Assembly (NCBI GenBank): GCA_016281475.1
Contig: JAEEIS010000259.1
Location: 1-16,983, forward strand
Reading direction: 5' to 3'
Source of the DNA: Bacteroidales bacterium
GTDB taxonomy: Bacteria; Bacteroidota; Bacteroidia; Bacteroidales; P3
Length of the DNA: 16,983 bases
Shown here: positions 1-7,393 of the stretch, one piece after another
Layout of the letters: each line of letters begins with the position of its first letter
How positions within the stretch are numbered: position 1 is the first letter of the stretch
Translations under genes and position numbers: made by a program
Notes under the pieces: model-generated
Told to the model about the DNA's origin: nothing
Database searches by the model: none
Seen by the model: only the letters and a program-made list of their open reading frames with translations

Positions 1-1791
1 CATGAGACGCACTGCATGATTGGCTACCACGCTTGCCCTGTAATATTGGAAGCGCAACAAGCCGGTATTCTCGACCAATGGACTGACCGACGCCGACTGG
101 ACTTACTCAACGCCATGATTGCCACTTCCAACCGCACCGAGGCTCACCAGTCCTACGCCTCACAGGGCTATCTGGACAGCCAACTGGACAACGAGACTGT
201 ATCTAAGACCCTGGAATACTCATATGACGACTGGTGCATAGCCCGTTATGCTTACACAGAGATGATGCGAGGTGTATTCAAACCCGACACCTCAGCCACC
301 TACCATTACCTGCAAGAAGTATACAACACCTACATGCGGCGCGCACAATCGTGGCAAAATATCATGGACCCCGACGGCTTCATGCATGCCCGCCGCAACG
401 GCGGCTTCGTCACCCCTTTCAACCCCACCGAGGTGAACAACCACTTCACCGAGGCCAACAGCTGGCAGTATAGCACCTACGTGCCGCACGACGTGACTGG
501 CTGGATTACCCAAATGGGCGGAGCCGAAAAGGCCGAAGCCTTCCTCGACTCGCTTTTCAACACCAGCAGCCAGACCACTGGCCGCGACCAAAGCGACATC
601 ACCGGCATGGTCGGACAGTACGCCCACGGCAACGAGCCCTCGCACCACGCCGCCTACCTGTATGCCTACGTGAATGCCCCCGACAAGTTGGACAACATCG
701 TCCATCGCATCCTTGGCGAACTCTACACCCCCAAGCCCGACGGACTGTGCGGCAATGAGGACTGTGGCCAGATGAGCGCATGGTATGTGATGAGCGCGAT
801 GGGCTTCTACCCCGTCTGTCCCGGCAGCAGCGAGTATGTGACCGTCACCCCCCTCTTCGATCGTGTCACCATCCATCGCCAAGGAAAAGAAGACTTGGTC
901 GTCTCCCGCAACGGATGGCAGCCCGGCAAGTTCTGGAACACCTACCAGTTCTTCGACGAAAGCCAAGTGCCGTTCCCGCAGGAACTGCGCGTCACACCTG
1001 CCCCATATTTCAACGAATGGCAGATTATCTTCACCGATTCGACACTAATATCGCTGTCGGCCAGAACCCTCCCGTCCGAAACCAACACCCGCATCTACTA
1101 CACCCTCAACGGCAGCACGCCCGACACCCACTCCATCCTCTACACCCAACCCTTCTACATCAAGAACGACATCGCCGTCAAAGCCGTGGCATACAGCCCC
1201 ACCCAGGGTTATAGTCCTGTGGTGGAACAGACGCGCCGCCGTTTCGTTGCCGACAAAAAGCTCACCTATCTCACCAAACCCGAACCCCAGTACTCCGAAA
1301 ACGGCCCGCAAGGCCTCATCGACCGCCTCTACGGTGTCTCCAACTACCGCATCGGCGGCTGGCAGGGCTGGTCGGGCGACATGGAGGTGGTGGTAGACCT
1401 GCTGCAGTCCAGGTCGCTGACAAGCGTCGGAGTGGACTGCCTCGACAACATGCGCAGCTGGATATTCTTCCCCACCAAGATAGATGTGAGCGTCTCCAAC
1501 GACGGCAAGAACTATACCCACTGGGCATCGGTCGAAAACACAGAATTCCCCGCCGTCCGCGACCGTCAGGAAGAGAGTGTCCAGCACACCTTCACCTGCC
1601 GTGGAGCCTACACCACCTGCCGCTACGTGCGTATCAAGGCCACCAACTACGGCAAGATGCCCGACTGGCACATCAGCGCAGGCGAGCAGGCATGGCTCTT
1701 CTGCGACGAGATAGAAATAGGCTCCTACATGCCAACCTTTATCAATGCCTTTGGCTCCCAAACATCAGAATCAACCAACACTATAGAATAA
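1..1791 (+). CDS. GH92 alpha-mannosidase, 5'-truncated by the window, with C-terminal chitobiase-like and F5/8 type C domains
   Basis: This is the C-terminal 596 residues of a glycoside hydrolase family 92 enzyme. The frame is open back to base 1 and reads into family sequence (HETHCMIGYH), so the true start lies upstream and the Met at base 16 is internal. Family hallmarks seen are HDVTGWITQMGG, GQYAHGNEPSHHAAYLY and GLCGNEDCGQMSAWYVMSAM. Known GH92 enzymes are calcium-dependent, inverting exo-alpha-mannosidases acting on N-glycans or yeast mannan; the linkage cannot be told here. After the catalytic part (to about window residue 330) come a CHB_HEX-type beta domain (YYTLNGSTPDTHS, near 366) and an F5/8 type C carbohydrate-binding domain (about 435-580). 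The product is probably periplasmic or surface-exposed, but the signal peptide is outside the window. It is followed after 1 nt by a lipoprotein gene, so co-transcription is likely. Family assignment is very secure. Confidence 0.95.
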   Translation, partial: HETHCMIGYHACPVILEAQQAGILDQWTDRRRLDLLNAMIATSNRTEAHQSYASQGYLDSQLDNETVSKTLEYSYDDWCIARYAYTEMMRGVFKPDTSATYHYLQEVYNTYMRRAQSWQNIMDPDGFMHARRNGGFVTPFNPTEVNNHFTEANSWQYSTYVPHDVTGWITQMGGAEKAEAFLDSLFNTSSQTTGRDQSDITGMVGQYAHGNEPSHHAAYLYAYVNAPDKLDNIVHRILGELYTPKPDGLCGNEDCGQMSAWYVMSAMGFYPVCPGSSEYVTVTPLFDRVTIHRQGKEDLVVSRNGWQPGKFWNTYQFFDESQVPFPQELRVTPAPYFNEWQIIFTDSTLISLSARTLPSETNTRIYYTLNGSTPDTHSILYTQPFYIKNDIAVKAVAYSPTQGYSPVVEQTRRRFVADKKLTYLTKPEPQYSENGPQGLIDRLYGVSNYRIGGWQGWSGDMEVVVDLLQSRSLTSVGVDCLDNMRSWIFFPTKIDVSVSNDGKNYTHWASVENTEFPAVRDRQEESVQHTFTCRGAYTTCRYVRIKATNYGKMPDWHISAGEQAWLFCDEIEIGSYMPTFINAFGSQTSESTNTIE

Positions 1792-1792
1792 C

Positions 1793-2029
1793 ATGAAACT
1801 CAAGCTCACCCTTCTACTTGCGCTGGGCGCACTAGCCCTAGCCTCATGCGACACCAAGTCGTGCCGTTGCTACGAAATGGTCAATGCCCACTGGACAGGT
1901 CCCAACACTACCGTTGCCGCTGCAGGAACACGCTGTTCCGACCTCAACAACTACTATCGCGTCTGTAACGAAATGGAGGATCCCATCCTCAATCCCAACG
2001 ACATCGGTGTCGACACCAAAAAGAAATAG
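1793..2029 (+). CDS. small cysteine-rich lipoprotein, unknown function
   Basis: This 78-residue protein has a lipoprotein signal peptide (MKLKLTLLLALGALALASC). Cys19 follows the lipobox LAS, so signal peptidase II cleavage and lipidation are expected. The mature part is only about 60 residues and holds four further cysteines: C24 and C26 in a CRC motif, then one in TRCSD and one in RVCNE, enough for two disulphides. The tail is lysine-rich (DTKKK). I do not recognise a family. The ATG lies 1 nt after the GH92 stop and the gene ends 9 nt before tsaD, so it is probably translated from the same transcript. The signal peptide and strict operon spacing make it a credible gene despite its size. Confidence 0.75.
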   Translation: MKLKLTLLLALGALALASCDTKSCRCYEMVNAHWTGPNTTVAAAGTRCSDLNNYYRVCNEMEDPILNPNDIGVDTKKK

Positions 2030-2038
2030 CCCCCACCG

Positions 2039-3061
2039 ATGCGACCCATCAACCCCAACGCCACCATCCTGGCGATAGAATCATCGTGCGACGACACCTC
2101 TGCCGCCGTGCTGCGGGGCGACCGCATCCTCTCCAACGTCATCGCCTCGCAAAAGGTGCATGAGCAATATGGCGGCGTGGTGCCCGAGTTGGCCTCCCGC
2201 GCCCACCAGCAAAACATCGTCCCCGTGGTCGATGCCGCCATCCGCAATGCCGGCATCGACCGGAAGGATTTGGACGCGGTAGCCTTCACCCGCGGCCCCG
2301 GACTGCTGGGGTCGCTCATGGTCGGCGTGTCGTTTGCCAAAAGTTTCGCCCAAGCCCTCGACATCCCGCTGGTGGAGGTGAACCACCTGCAGGCACACGT
2401 GCTGTCGCACTTCATCAAGGAGGACGACAACAGCACCGTGCCCCAGTTCCCCTTCATCTGCCTGCTGGTATCGGGCGGACACACGCAGATATTGCTGCTG
2501 CGCGACTATTTCGACATCGAGGTGCTAGGCCAGACCATCGACGATGCCGCAGGCGAAGCCATCGACAAGGCCGCCAAGATAATGGAGCTGGGCTACCCCG
2601 GCGGCCCCATCATCGACCGTCTGGCAAAGGAAGGCAACCCCGACGCTTACCACTTTGCCACCCCCAACATACCCGGCAACGACTACAGTTTCAGCGGCAT
2701 CAAGACCTCGTTCCTATATTTCCTGCGCGACCGTCTGGCCGAGGAACCCGACTACATCGAACAGCACAAGGCCGACCTCTGCGCCTCCATCCAGCAGTGC
2801 ATAGTCGGATTCCTCATCAAAAAGTTAAAAAAAGCAGTGAACAAAAGTGGCGTGCGCCAGGTGGCCATAGCTGGCGGCGTATCCGCCAACAGTCTGCTGC
2901 GCAGCGAGCTGCAACGCCTCGGCCAACGACACCACTGGCGTGTGTTCATCCCCAAATTCCAATTCTGCACCGACAATGCCGCCATGGTAGGCATCGCTGG
3001 ACACTTCAAATACCTTAATGGCGACTTTGCCGACATCGCCCTCCCACCCTACGCACGATAA
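2039..3061 (+). CDS. tsaD: tRNA N6-adenosine threonylcarbamoyltransferase TsaD
   Basis: TsaD transfers the threonylcarbamoyl group from threonylcarbamoyl-AMP to A37 of ANN-decoding tRNAs, working with TsaB and TsaE in the cytoplasm. The 340 residues match the usual length of the family. Visible features are the N-terminal ASKHA nucleotide-binding strand ILAIESSCDDTSAAVL, the metal-binding HxxxH pair at H116/H120 (NHLQAH), SGGHTQI, FSGIKTS, AGGVSANSLLR and the C-terminal metal ligand Asp312 in CTDNAAM. The ATG at 2039 gives the expected short N-terminus before IESSCDD. The gene sits between a lipoprotein gene (9 nt upstream) and a PorP gene (6 nt downstream), so this essential enzyme appears to share a transcript with envelope genes. 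No tsaB or tsaE is in the window. Confidence 0.97.
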   Translation: MRPINPNATILAIESSCDDTSAAVLRGDRILSNVIASQKVHEQYGGVVPELASRAHQQNIVPVVDAAIRNAGIDRKDLDAVAFTRGPGLLGSLMVGVSFAKSFAQALDIPLVEVNHLQAHVLSHFIKEDDNSTVPQFPFICLLVSGGHTQILLLRDYFDIEVLGQTIDDAAGEAIDKAAKIMELGYPGGPIIDRLAKEGNPDAYHFATPNIPGNDYSFSGIKTSFLYFLRDRLAEEPDYIEQHKADLCASIQQCIVGFLIKKLKKAVNKSGVRQVAIAGGVSANSLLRSELQRLGQRHHWRVFIPKFQFCTDNAAMVGIAGHFKYLNGDFADIALPPYAR

Positions 3062-3067
3062 ACCACC

Positions 3068-4042
3068 ATGCAGAAACCCCTTGCCATACTCATGCTGTTG
3101 ACCGCCCTAGTCTCCGCCAGAGCGCAGGACATCCATTTCTCGCAAGTGGATGCCAACCCCCTGCTGCTCAACCCTGCCTACGCAGGCTTCTACGACGGGA
3201 CAGGCCGTTTCGGCATCATCTATCGCAACCAGTGGGCCACCGTCAGCACACCCTTCCAGACCTTCGCCCTCACCGGCGAGATGGCACTATGGCGCAACAA
3301 CTCGCACCGCCAAGGCTTCAGCCTCGGCGCGTCGGTCTTCTCCGACCATGCCGGCACCCTCCACTACGGAACCACCTCCGCCCACCTCTCCCTAGCCTAC
3401 TATTTCGCCCTGAACCGACACGGCAACAACTACCTCTCCCTTGGCCTGGAAGGCGGATATGCCCAGTCGGGCTTCGACCCCTCGCGCGCCGAGATGCAGG
3501 ACCCCACCGAGGTCTTCCCCTCACAGCAAAGCAACTACCCCCTACTCGCCGCCGGCATCGCCTGGTACTACCAGCCCAGCGGCGACCTCCACACCAAGGT
3601 AGGTTTCGCCATGCGCAACATCAACCAGCCCAACATCTCCTATCTTAGGCTCGACAACACCTACCTGCTGCGCCGCTACAGCCTCTTTGCCCGTGCCGAA
3701 TACCGCCACTGGCAGACGTGGTCGCTCATGCCCGTAGTGTTCTTCCAAATGCAGGGCGACTATCGCGAACTCGTCTACGGAGCCGATATCAAATGGTACC
3801 TCGACGAAGGCAGCCGCCACCAAACCAGCCTCCGCGCCGGACTCGCCTACCGCCATGCCGACGCCATCATCGCCAACCTGCTCATCGAATACGACGCCCT
3901 CCTCATCAACTTCTGCTACGACGCCAACATCTCCGGCCTTGCCACCGCCAGTGGCACCATCGGAGCCTTCGAAGTGGGCATGGTATACCGCATGTCCAAA
4001 CGAGGCAAAAAGACCCATGCCCTCAAATGTACACCATACTAA
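3068..4042 (+). CDS. PorP/SprF-family type IX secretion system membrane protein
   Basis: This 324-residue outer-membrane beta-barrel has a signal peptide (residues 1-20, ending SARAQ) and the typical PorP/SprF start of the mature protein, DIHFSQVDANPLLLNPAYAGF. Later family features are YRNQWATVSTPFQTF, the SLGASVFSDHAGTLHYGTTSAHLSLAYYF strands and a C-terminal GMVYRMSKRGKK strand. In Bacteroidota, PorP is part of the T9SS, while SprF-like paralogues help to secrete or display particular cargo proteins. The next gene (17 nt downstream) encodes a PD40/OmpA-like protein, the usual partner of orphan PorP/SprF paralogues. porK, porL, porM and porN are absent here, so I read this as an accessory paralogue and not the core porP. 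Which cargo it serves is unknown. Confidence 0.92.
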   Translation: MQKPLAILMLLTALVSARAQDIHFSQVDANPLLLNPAYAGFYDGTGRFGIIYRNQWATVSTPFQTFALTGEMALWRNNSHRQGFSLGASVFSDHAGTLHYGTTSAHLSLAYYFALNRHGNNYLSLGLEGGYAQSGFDPSRAEMQDPTEVFPSQQSNYPLLAAGIAWYYQPSGDLHTKVGFAMRNINQPNISYLRLDNTYLLRRYSLFARAEYRHWQTWSLMPVVFFQMQGDYRELVYGADIKWYLDEGSRHQTSLRAGLAYRHADAIIANLLIEYDALLINFCYDANISGLATASGTIGAFEVGMVYRMSKRGKKTHALKCTPY

Positions 4043-4059
4043 TTTGAATTCCCAAATCC

Positions 4060-5661
4060 ATGAAACGCCTTTTAATTCTTAGTTTCCACCTTCTAGTCTC
4101 CACCAGTCTCCTGCTGGCACAAAGCCAGGTGCACTACGAAGTCACCCACATCGCCGACGGCATCAACACCACCGGCAGCGAGGCAGCCGCCGTCGTGGTC
4201 GACGACAGCCTGCTCCTCTACAACACCATGCAGGGCGAAGAAAGCAGCCGACTCTACCTCATCGACTTCAACCCCATCCTCACCACCATCAACCAGGCAC
4301 ACCTCAACGCCGACGGCACCCTAGGCAATGGCACCCCCAACCAATGGGGACTCAACGCCAACGGCACCAACTGCGGCAACGTGGCATACGACCCCCGCAA
4401 CAACATCATCTATTTCACCCGTGGCAACACCAAAGAGGAAGGCATCCACCACATCTACTACACCAAGCGCACCCACAACCGCTGGAGCAAGCCCAAGCCC
4501 CTCGGCGGCGACGTGAACCTCGACGGCTACACCAGCACCCATCCCACCGTGGGCTACATGCCCGACGGCAAAACCATACTCTACTTCAGCTCCGACCGTC
4601 CCGGTGGTCTCGGCGGCATGGACATCTGGTATGCCATGATCATCTCCGAAGGCCGTCCCGGCAACTGCACCAACCTTGGCGCACCCGTCAACAGCGACAG
4701 CAACGACGTCACCCCCTACTACTGCAACGAAGAAGGCACACTCTACTTCAGCAGCAACCGCGACGGCGGGCAGGGCAGCTACGACATCTACCATTCCGTC
4801 GGACTGCGCAACAGCTGGCAACAACCCATCAACCTAGGCCCCGAAATAAACAGTCCCTACGACGATCTCTTCTTCACCTTCCAACCATGCAAATGCCGCT
4901 GCATCAACGACACCGCCGACACCGTCCGCCAGCTCCTAGCCTGCGGATTCCTCGCATCCAACCGTCCCGGCTCGCTCTTCACCACCGACAGCAACTGCTG
5001 CAACGACCTCTTCCGCTGGCGGCGCCTACTCACCCCCGACAACCTCTCGCAACCCATCGTCGAGCCCGCCGCCACCCGACCCACCGACCTCCTTCCCATC
5101 AGCCTCTACTTCCACAACGACGAACCCAACCCTCACACCCTCGATACCACCACCAACCTCGACTACTCTGCCACCTGGCGACACTACATCCAGCGCATCG
5201 ACGAATACAAAGGCGCACAATCCAACCCCGCCGACTGGCGCAAACGCGACTCCGTGCAGAAAGCCGTCGACCACTTCTTCAAGCACGACCTCCAGCGTGG
5301 CCACCAAGCCATGAACGCGCTGCTCGAATTCCTACTCGCCGACCTCGCTGCCGGACACCAAGTCACCCTCACTGTCGACGGCTTCGCCAGCCCCCTATTC
5401 GAAGACCTCTACAACATCAACATCTCCAAACGCCGCATCGACTGCTTCCGCAACACCCTCATCCGCTGGAACAACCAAGCCCTCCTTCCATATCTTGACA
5501 ACGGCACCCTTCGGTTGGAGACCGTCGCCCACGGAGCCGCCGACACCAACACCGTCCTACCCACCGACCCCCGTCGCGACCCCCGCAACGTCCGCTCCGT
5601 CTACAGCCTCGAAGCCGCCCGCGACCGCCGCATCGACATCGTAGGATACCTAGTCAAATGA
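4060..5661 (+). CDS. PD40 beta-propeller protein with degenerate OmpA-like C-terminus (PorE-like, T9SS-associated)
   Basis: This 533-residue exported protein has a signal peptide (MKRLLILSFHLLVSTSLLLAQ). Residues about 60-330 form a PD40/WD40-like propeller: NVAYDPRNNIIYFTRG near 107, ILYFSSDRPGGLGGMDIWY near 173, TLYFSSNRDGGQGSYDIY near 227 and GFLASNRPGSLF near 296. A cysteine cluster (CKCRC at 277-281, CC in SNCCNDLF) interrupts the last blade. From about 345 (LPISLYFHNDEPNP) the protein resembles a modified OmpA C-terminal domain, with NISKRRIDCFRNTL and a final RDRRIDIVGYLVK. The TD of the usual peptidoglycan-binding GHTD motif reads AS here (GFAS). Its position just after PorP/SprF recalls PorE-type proteins, which combine PD40 and OmpA domains and are thought to link the T9SS to the cell wall. 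Its exact role is inferred. Confidence 0.85.
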   Translation: MKRLLILSFHLLVSTSLLLAQSQVHYEVTHIADGINTTGSEAAAVVVDDSLLLYNTMQGEESSRLYLIDFNPILTTINQAHLNADGTLGNGTPNQWGLNANGTNCGNVAYDPRNNIIYFTRGNTKEEGIHHIYYTKRTHNRWSKPKPLGGDVNLDGYTSTHPTVGYMPDGKTILYFSSDRPGGLGGMDIWYAMIISEGRPGNCTNLGAPVNSDSNDVTPYYCNEEGTLYFSSNRDGGQGSYDIYHSVGLRNSWQQPINLGPEINSPYDDLFFTFQPCKCRCINDTADTVRQLLACGFLASNRPGSLFTTDSNCCNDLFRWRRLLTPDNLSQPIVEPAATRPTDLLPISLYFHNDEPNPHTLDTTTNLDYSATWRHYIQRIDEYKGAQSNPADWRKRDSVQKAVDHFFKHDLQRGHQAMNALLEFLLADLAAGHQVTLTVDGFASPLFEDLYNINISKRRIDCFRNTLIRWNNQALLPYLDNGTLRLETVAHGAADTNTVLPTDPRRDPRNVRSVYSLEAARDRRIDIVGYLVK

Positions 5662-5668
5662 GAAATGA

Positions 5669-5726
5669 AAGGTTAGTGTTGAGCGTAGCTGACGTTCCTT
5701 AACCCCTAATCTCTAACCTCTAACCC
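5669..5726. repeat. heptamer repeat element R1 (AGGTTAG / CTAACCT units)
   Basis: Four consecutive 7-nt units fill 5699-5726 (TTAACCC, CTAATCT, CTAACCT, CTAACCC). One inverted unit, AGGTTAG, lies at 5670-5676, so a short stem across about 22 nt is possible. The tandem arm ends 8 nt before the ATG of the FAH gene. This is the most lopsided of the elements, with only one unit left in its upstream arm. It occupies nearly the whole gap between the PD40/OmpA-like and FAH genes. Confidence 0.75.
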
Positions 5727-5734
5727 CCAAACAA

Positions 5735-6352
5735 ATGAACATCTTCTGTGTAGTACGCAACTACGCACCCCACGCGGCTGAAATGAAGTCAGCCCTGCCC
5801 GCCGAGCCCACCTTCTTCGAGAAGCCCCACACCGCCCTGCTGCCCACCCCCGCCACGCTCCGCCACCCCACTTTCACCCACGACCTCCAGCACGAGCTAG
5901 AGCTCGTCGTCCGCATCGAACGCACTGGCTCGCACATCCCCCTCACCGAAGCCCACCACTACTACCACTCCGTAGCCCTCGGCATCGACCTCACCGCCCG
6001 CGACCTCCAGCGCAAGGCAAAAGAAAACAGCATGCCCTGGTTCCTCTCCAAAGGCTTCGATGGCAGCGCAGTCGTCAGCCCCTTCGTCACCCTTGCCGAA
6101 TTAGGCAAACCCATCGACAGCCTCAACCTCTCGCTACTCATCAACGGCAAAACCGTGCAGCAAGGCAACAGCGGCGACATGATCTTCTCCCCAGACCACC
6201 TCATCGCCCACCTATCGCAATACGTCACCCTCACCGTCGGTGACCTCATCTACACCGGCACCCCCGCCGGCATCGGCCCCCTACACCCCGGCGACCGCCT
6301 CCTCGGCCTCCTTGAAGACCGTCCCCTCCTCACCCTCGACATTGCAGATTAA
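5735..6352 (+). CDS. fumarylacetoacetate hydrolase (FAH) family protein
   Basis: This 205-residue cytoplasmic enzyme is a single FAH fold, the length of the YcgM/FAHD1-like group. Key sequence is VVRNYAPHAAEM at the N-terminus, FFEKPHTALLP, then the likely metal ligands E54 and E56 (HELELVV) and D85 (GIDLTARDLQ), followed by KGFDGSAVVSPF, GDMIFSPDHLIAHLS and the C-terminal IYTGTPAGIGPLHPGD. Family members are Mg/Mn-dependent hydrolases or decarboxylases of acylpyruvates, oxaloacetate or fumarylacetoacetate. The sequence does not say which, and no aromatic-catabolism genes lie nearby. The ATG at 5735 gives the normal N-terminus. The coding strand is strikingly rich in C, like the genes just upstream. 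Family assignment is secure; substrate is open. Confidence 0.92.
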   Translation: MNIFCVVRNYAPHAAEMKSALPAEPTFFEKPHTALLPTPATLRHPTFTHDLQHELELVVRIERTGSHIPLTEAHHYYHSVALGIDLTARDLQRKAKENSMPWFLSKGFDGSAVVSPFVTLAELGKPIDSLNLSLLINGKTVQQGNSGDMIFSPDHLIAHLSQYVTLTVGDLIYTGTPAGIGPLHPGDRLLGLLEDRPLLTLDIAD

Positions 6353-6420
6353 CAATCTGACACCCAACCACTCCCACACTTAATCTCACAAACCCTCGTA
6401 CGTTTATACCTATTAAAACA

Positions 6421-6452
6421 GTTGTTTTTCGCTCATAATAGCGAAAAACAAC
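6421..6452. terminator. perfect 13-bp hairpin between convergent genes, possible terminator
   Basis: Arms 6421-6433 (GTTGTTTTTCGCT) and 6440-6452 pair perfectly around the 6-nt loop CATAAT. It lies in the 163-nt gap 6353-6515 between the convergent FAH and exonuclease genes, where a shared terminator is expected. It differs from a classic terminator: the T-run is inside the stem, and no U-tract follows on either strand. The rest of the gap shows no gene, tRNA or further repeat that I can see. Confidence 0.55.
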
Positions 6453-6515
6453 CGATGATGAATCTAATATGGAGCGAATACTCGCGGGAGTTAGGAGGGG
6501 GTCAAGAGGGGGGCA

Positions 6516-7382
6516 CTAGTCCCTGACGTTGAAGCGGCGCATCAGGGCGTCGAGCTTCTTTTTTTCGCGAATGTGCCGCCAAATCTTGGTGATGCAGTCC
6601 TTAGTGGAAAGTGGGAACTCCGACTTCATCATCCAATCGTAGTAGGAGGGTTCTTCCGTAAACACCTCTTCCACCAGTTTTCCTTTGTGCTTGCCGAAGT
6701 TGAACACCTCGCGGTGCTGCTTGTCGTAGCCAATATGTCCCACCAAGTCTGCCCATTGCAGCACCGTTGAGAAACGGCTGAGTTCCTCAATATCGTTCAC
6801 GATGGGTTTGCTCACCGTGCCGTCGGAATCCACATATTCTGCATCCTTGTAGCGGTCCAGCTGCGCCAAGAGGACCTCGTATGTCGCCATGGTGTCGGCA
6901 TCGGCGGAGTGGGCGTTCTCCAACTCCTTGTTGCAATAGAAGCGGTAGGCCGCCTTCAGGGTGCGCTGCTCCATCTTGTGGAAGATATTCTGCACGTCGA
7001 CCAAGAAGCGTTTCCTGATGTCGAAGGGGTATTTGGCACGCAGGAACTCCTCCACCAGCATGGGTACGTCGAACTTGTTGGAATTATAGCCTGCCAAATC
7101 CGACTCGCCGATAAACTCGGCTATCACGGGTGCCAGCTCGCGAAAGGTGGGCTTGTCGGCCACATCGGCATCGGTGATGCCGTGAATCTGGGTTGTCTGC
7201 TCGGGGATGTGTACGGTGTTCCCCTCGGCATCGACGGGCCGTATATAATATGTCGCAGTGCGGCATACCCCGCTGGGGTTGACCTTGTACATACTGATTT
7301 GGACTATATGGTCCTGTCCCACATTGATGCCTGTGGTCTCAAGGTCGAAGAATACGATTGGTCTTTCGAGATTTAATTGCAT
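6516..7382 (-). CDS. DnaQ-like 3'-5' exonuclease with ExoX-like C-terminal domain
   Basis: This 288-residue protein carries the complete DEDDh exonuclease set: D13 and E15 (FFDLETTG), D105 (GYNSNKFDVPML), and H158 with D163 (HSADADTMATYEVL). The catalytic domain spans about residues 8-175. After it, VFNFGKHKGKLVEEV and YYDWMMKSEFPL match the ExoX-like C-terminal domain, often found on stand-alone DnaQ-type exonucleases. It is therefore likely a DNA-processing or RNase-like exonuclease and not the Pol III epsilon subunit itself; the substrate is not determinable. The ATG at 7382 puts the first Asp at the usual distance from the N-terminus. It is the last gene of the minus-strand run, 11 nt after kdsA, so it is probably co-transcribed with it. 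Confidence 0.92.
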   Translation of the reverse strand: MQLNLERPIVFFDLETTGINVGQDHIVQISMYKVNPSGVCRTATYYIRPVDAEGNTVHIPEQTTQIHGITDADVADKPTFRELAPVIAEFIGESDLAGYNSNKFDVPMLVEEFLRAKYPFDIRKRFLVDVQNIFHKMEQRTLKAAYRFYCNKELENAHSADADTMATYEVLLAQLDRYKDAEYVDSDGTVSKPIVNDIEELSRFSTVLQWADLVGHIGYDKQHREVFNFGKHKGKLVEEVFTEEPSYYDWMMKSEFPLSTKDCITKIWRHIREKKKLDALMRRFNVRD

Positions 7383-7393
7383 AACAAAAAAGA

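Noticed and set aside
292..1761. Long minus-strand open frames (224 and 238 codons)
   Set aside because: Both are antisense to the GH92 gene and show low-complexity G/V/A-rich translation without recognisable motifs.
4344..5498. 384-codon plus-strand open frame rich in R, H, P and Q
   Set aside because: It overlaps the PD40/OmpA-like gene in another frame; its composition is what C-rich codons give when shifted, and there is no domain or signal.
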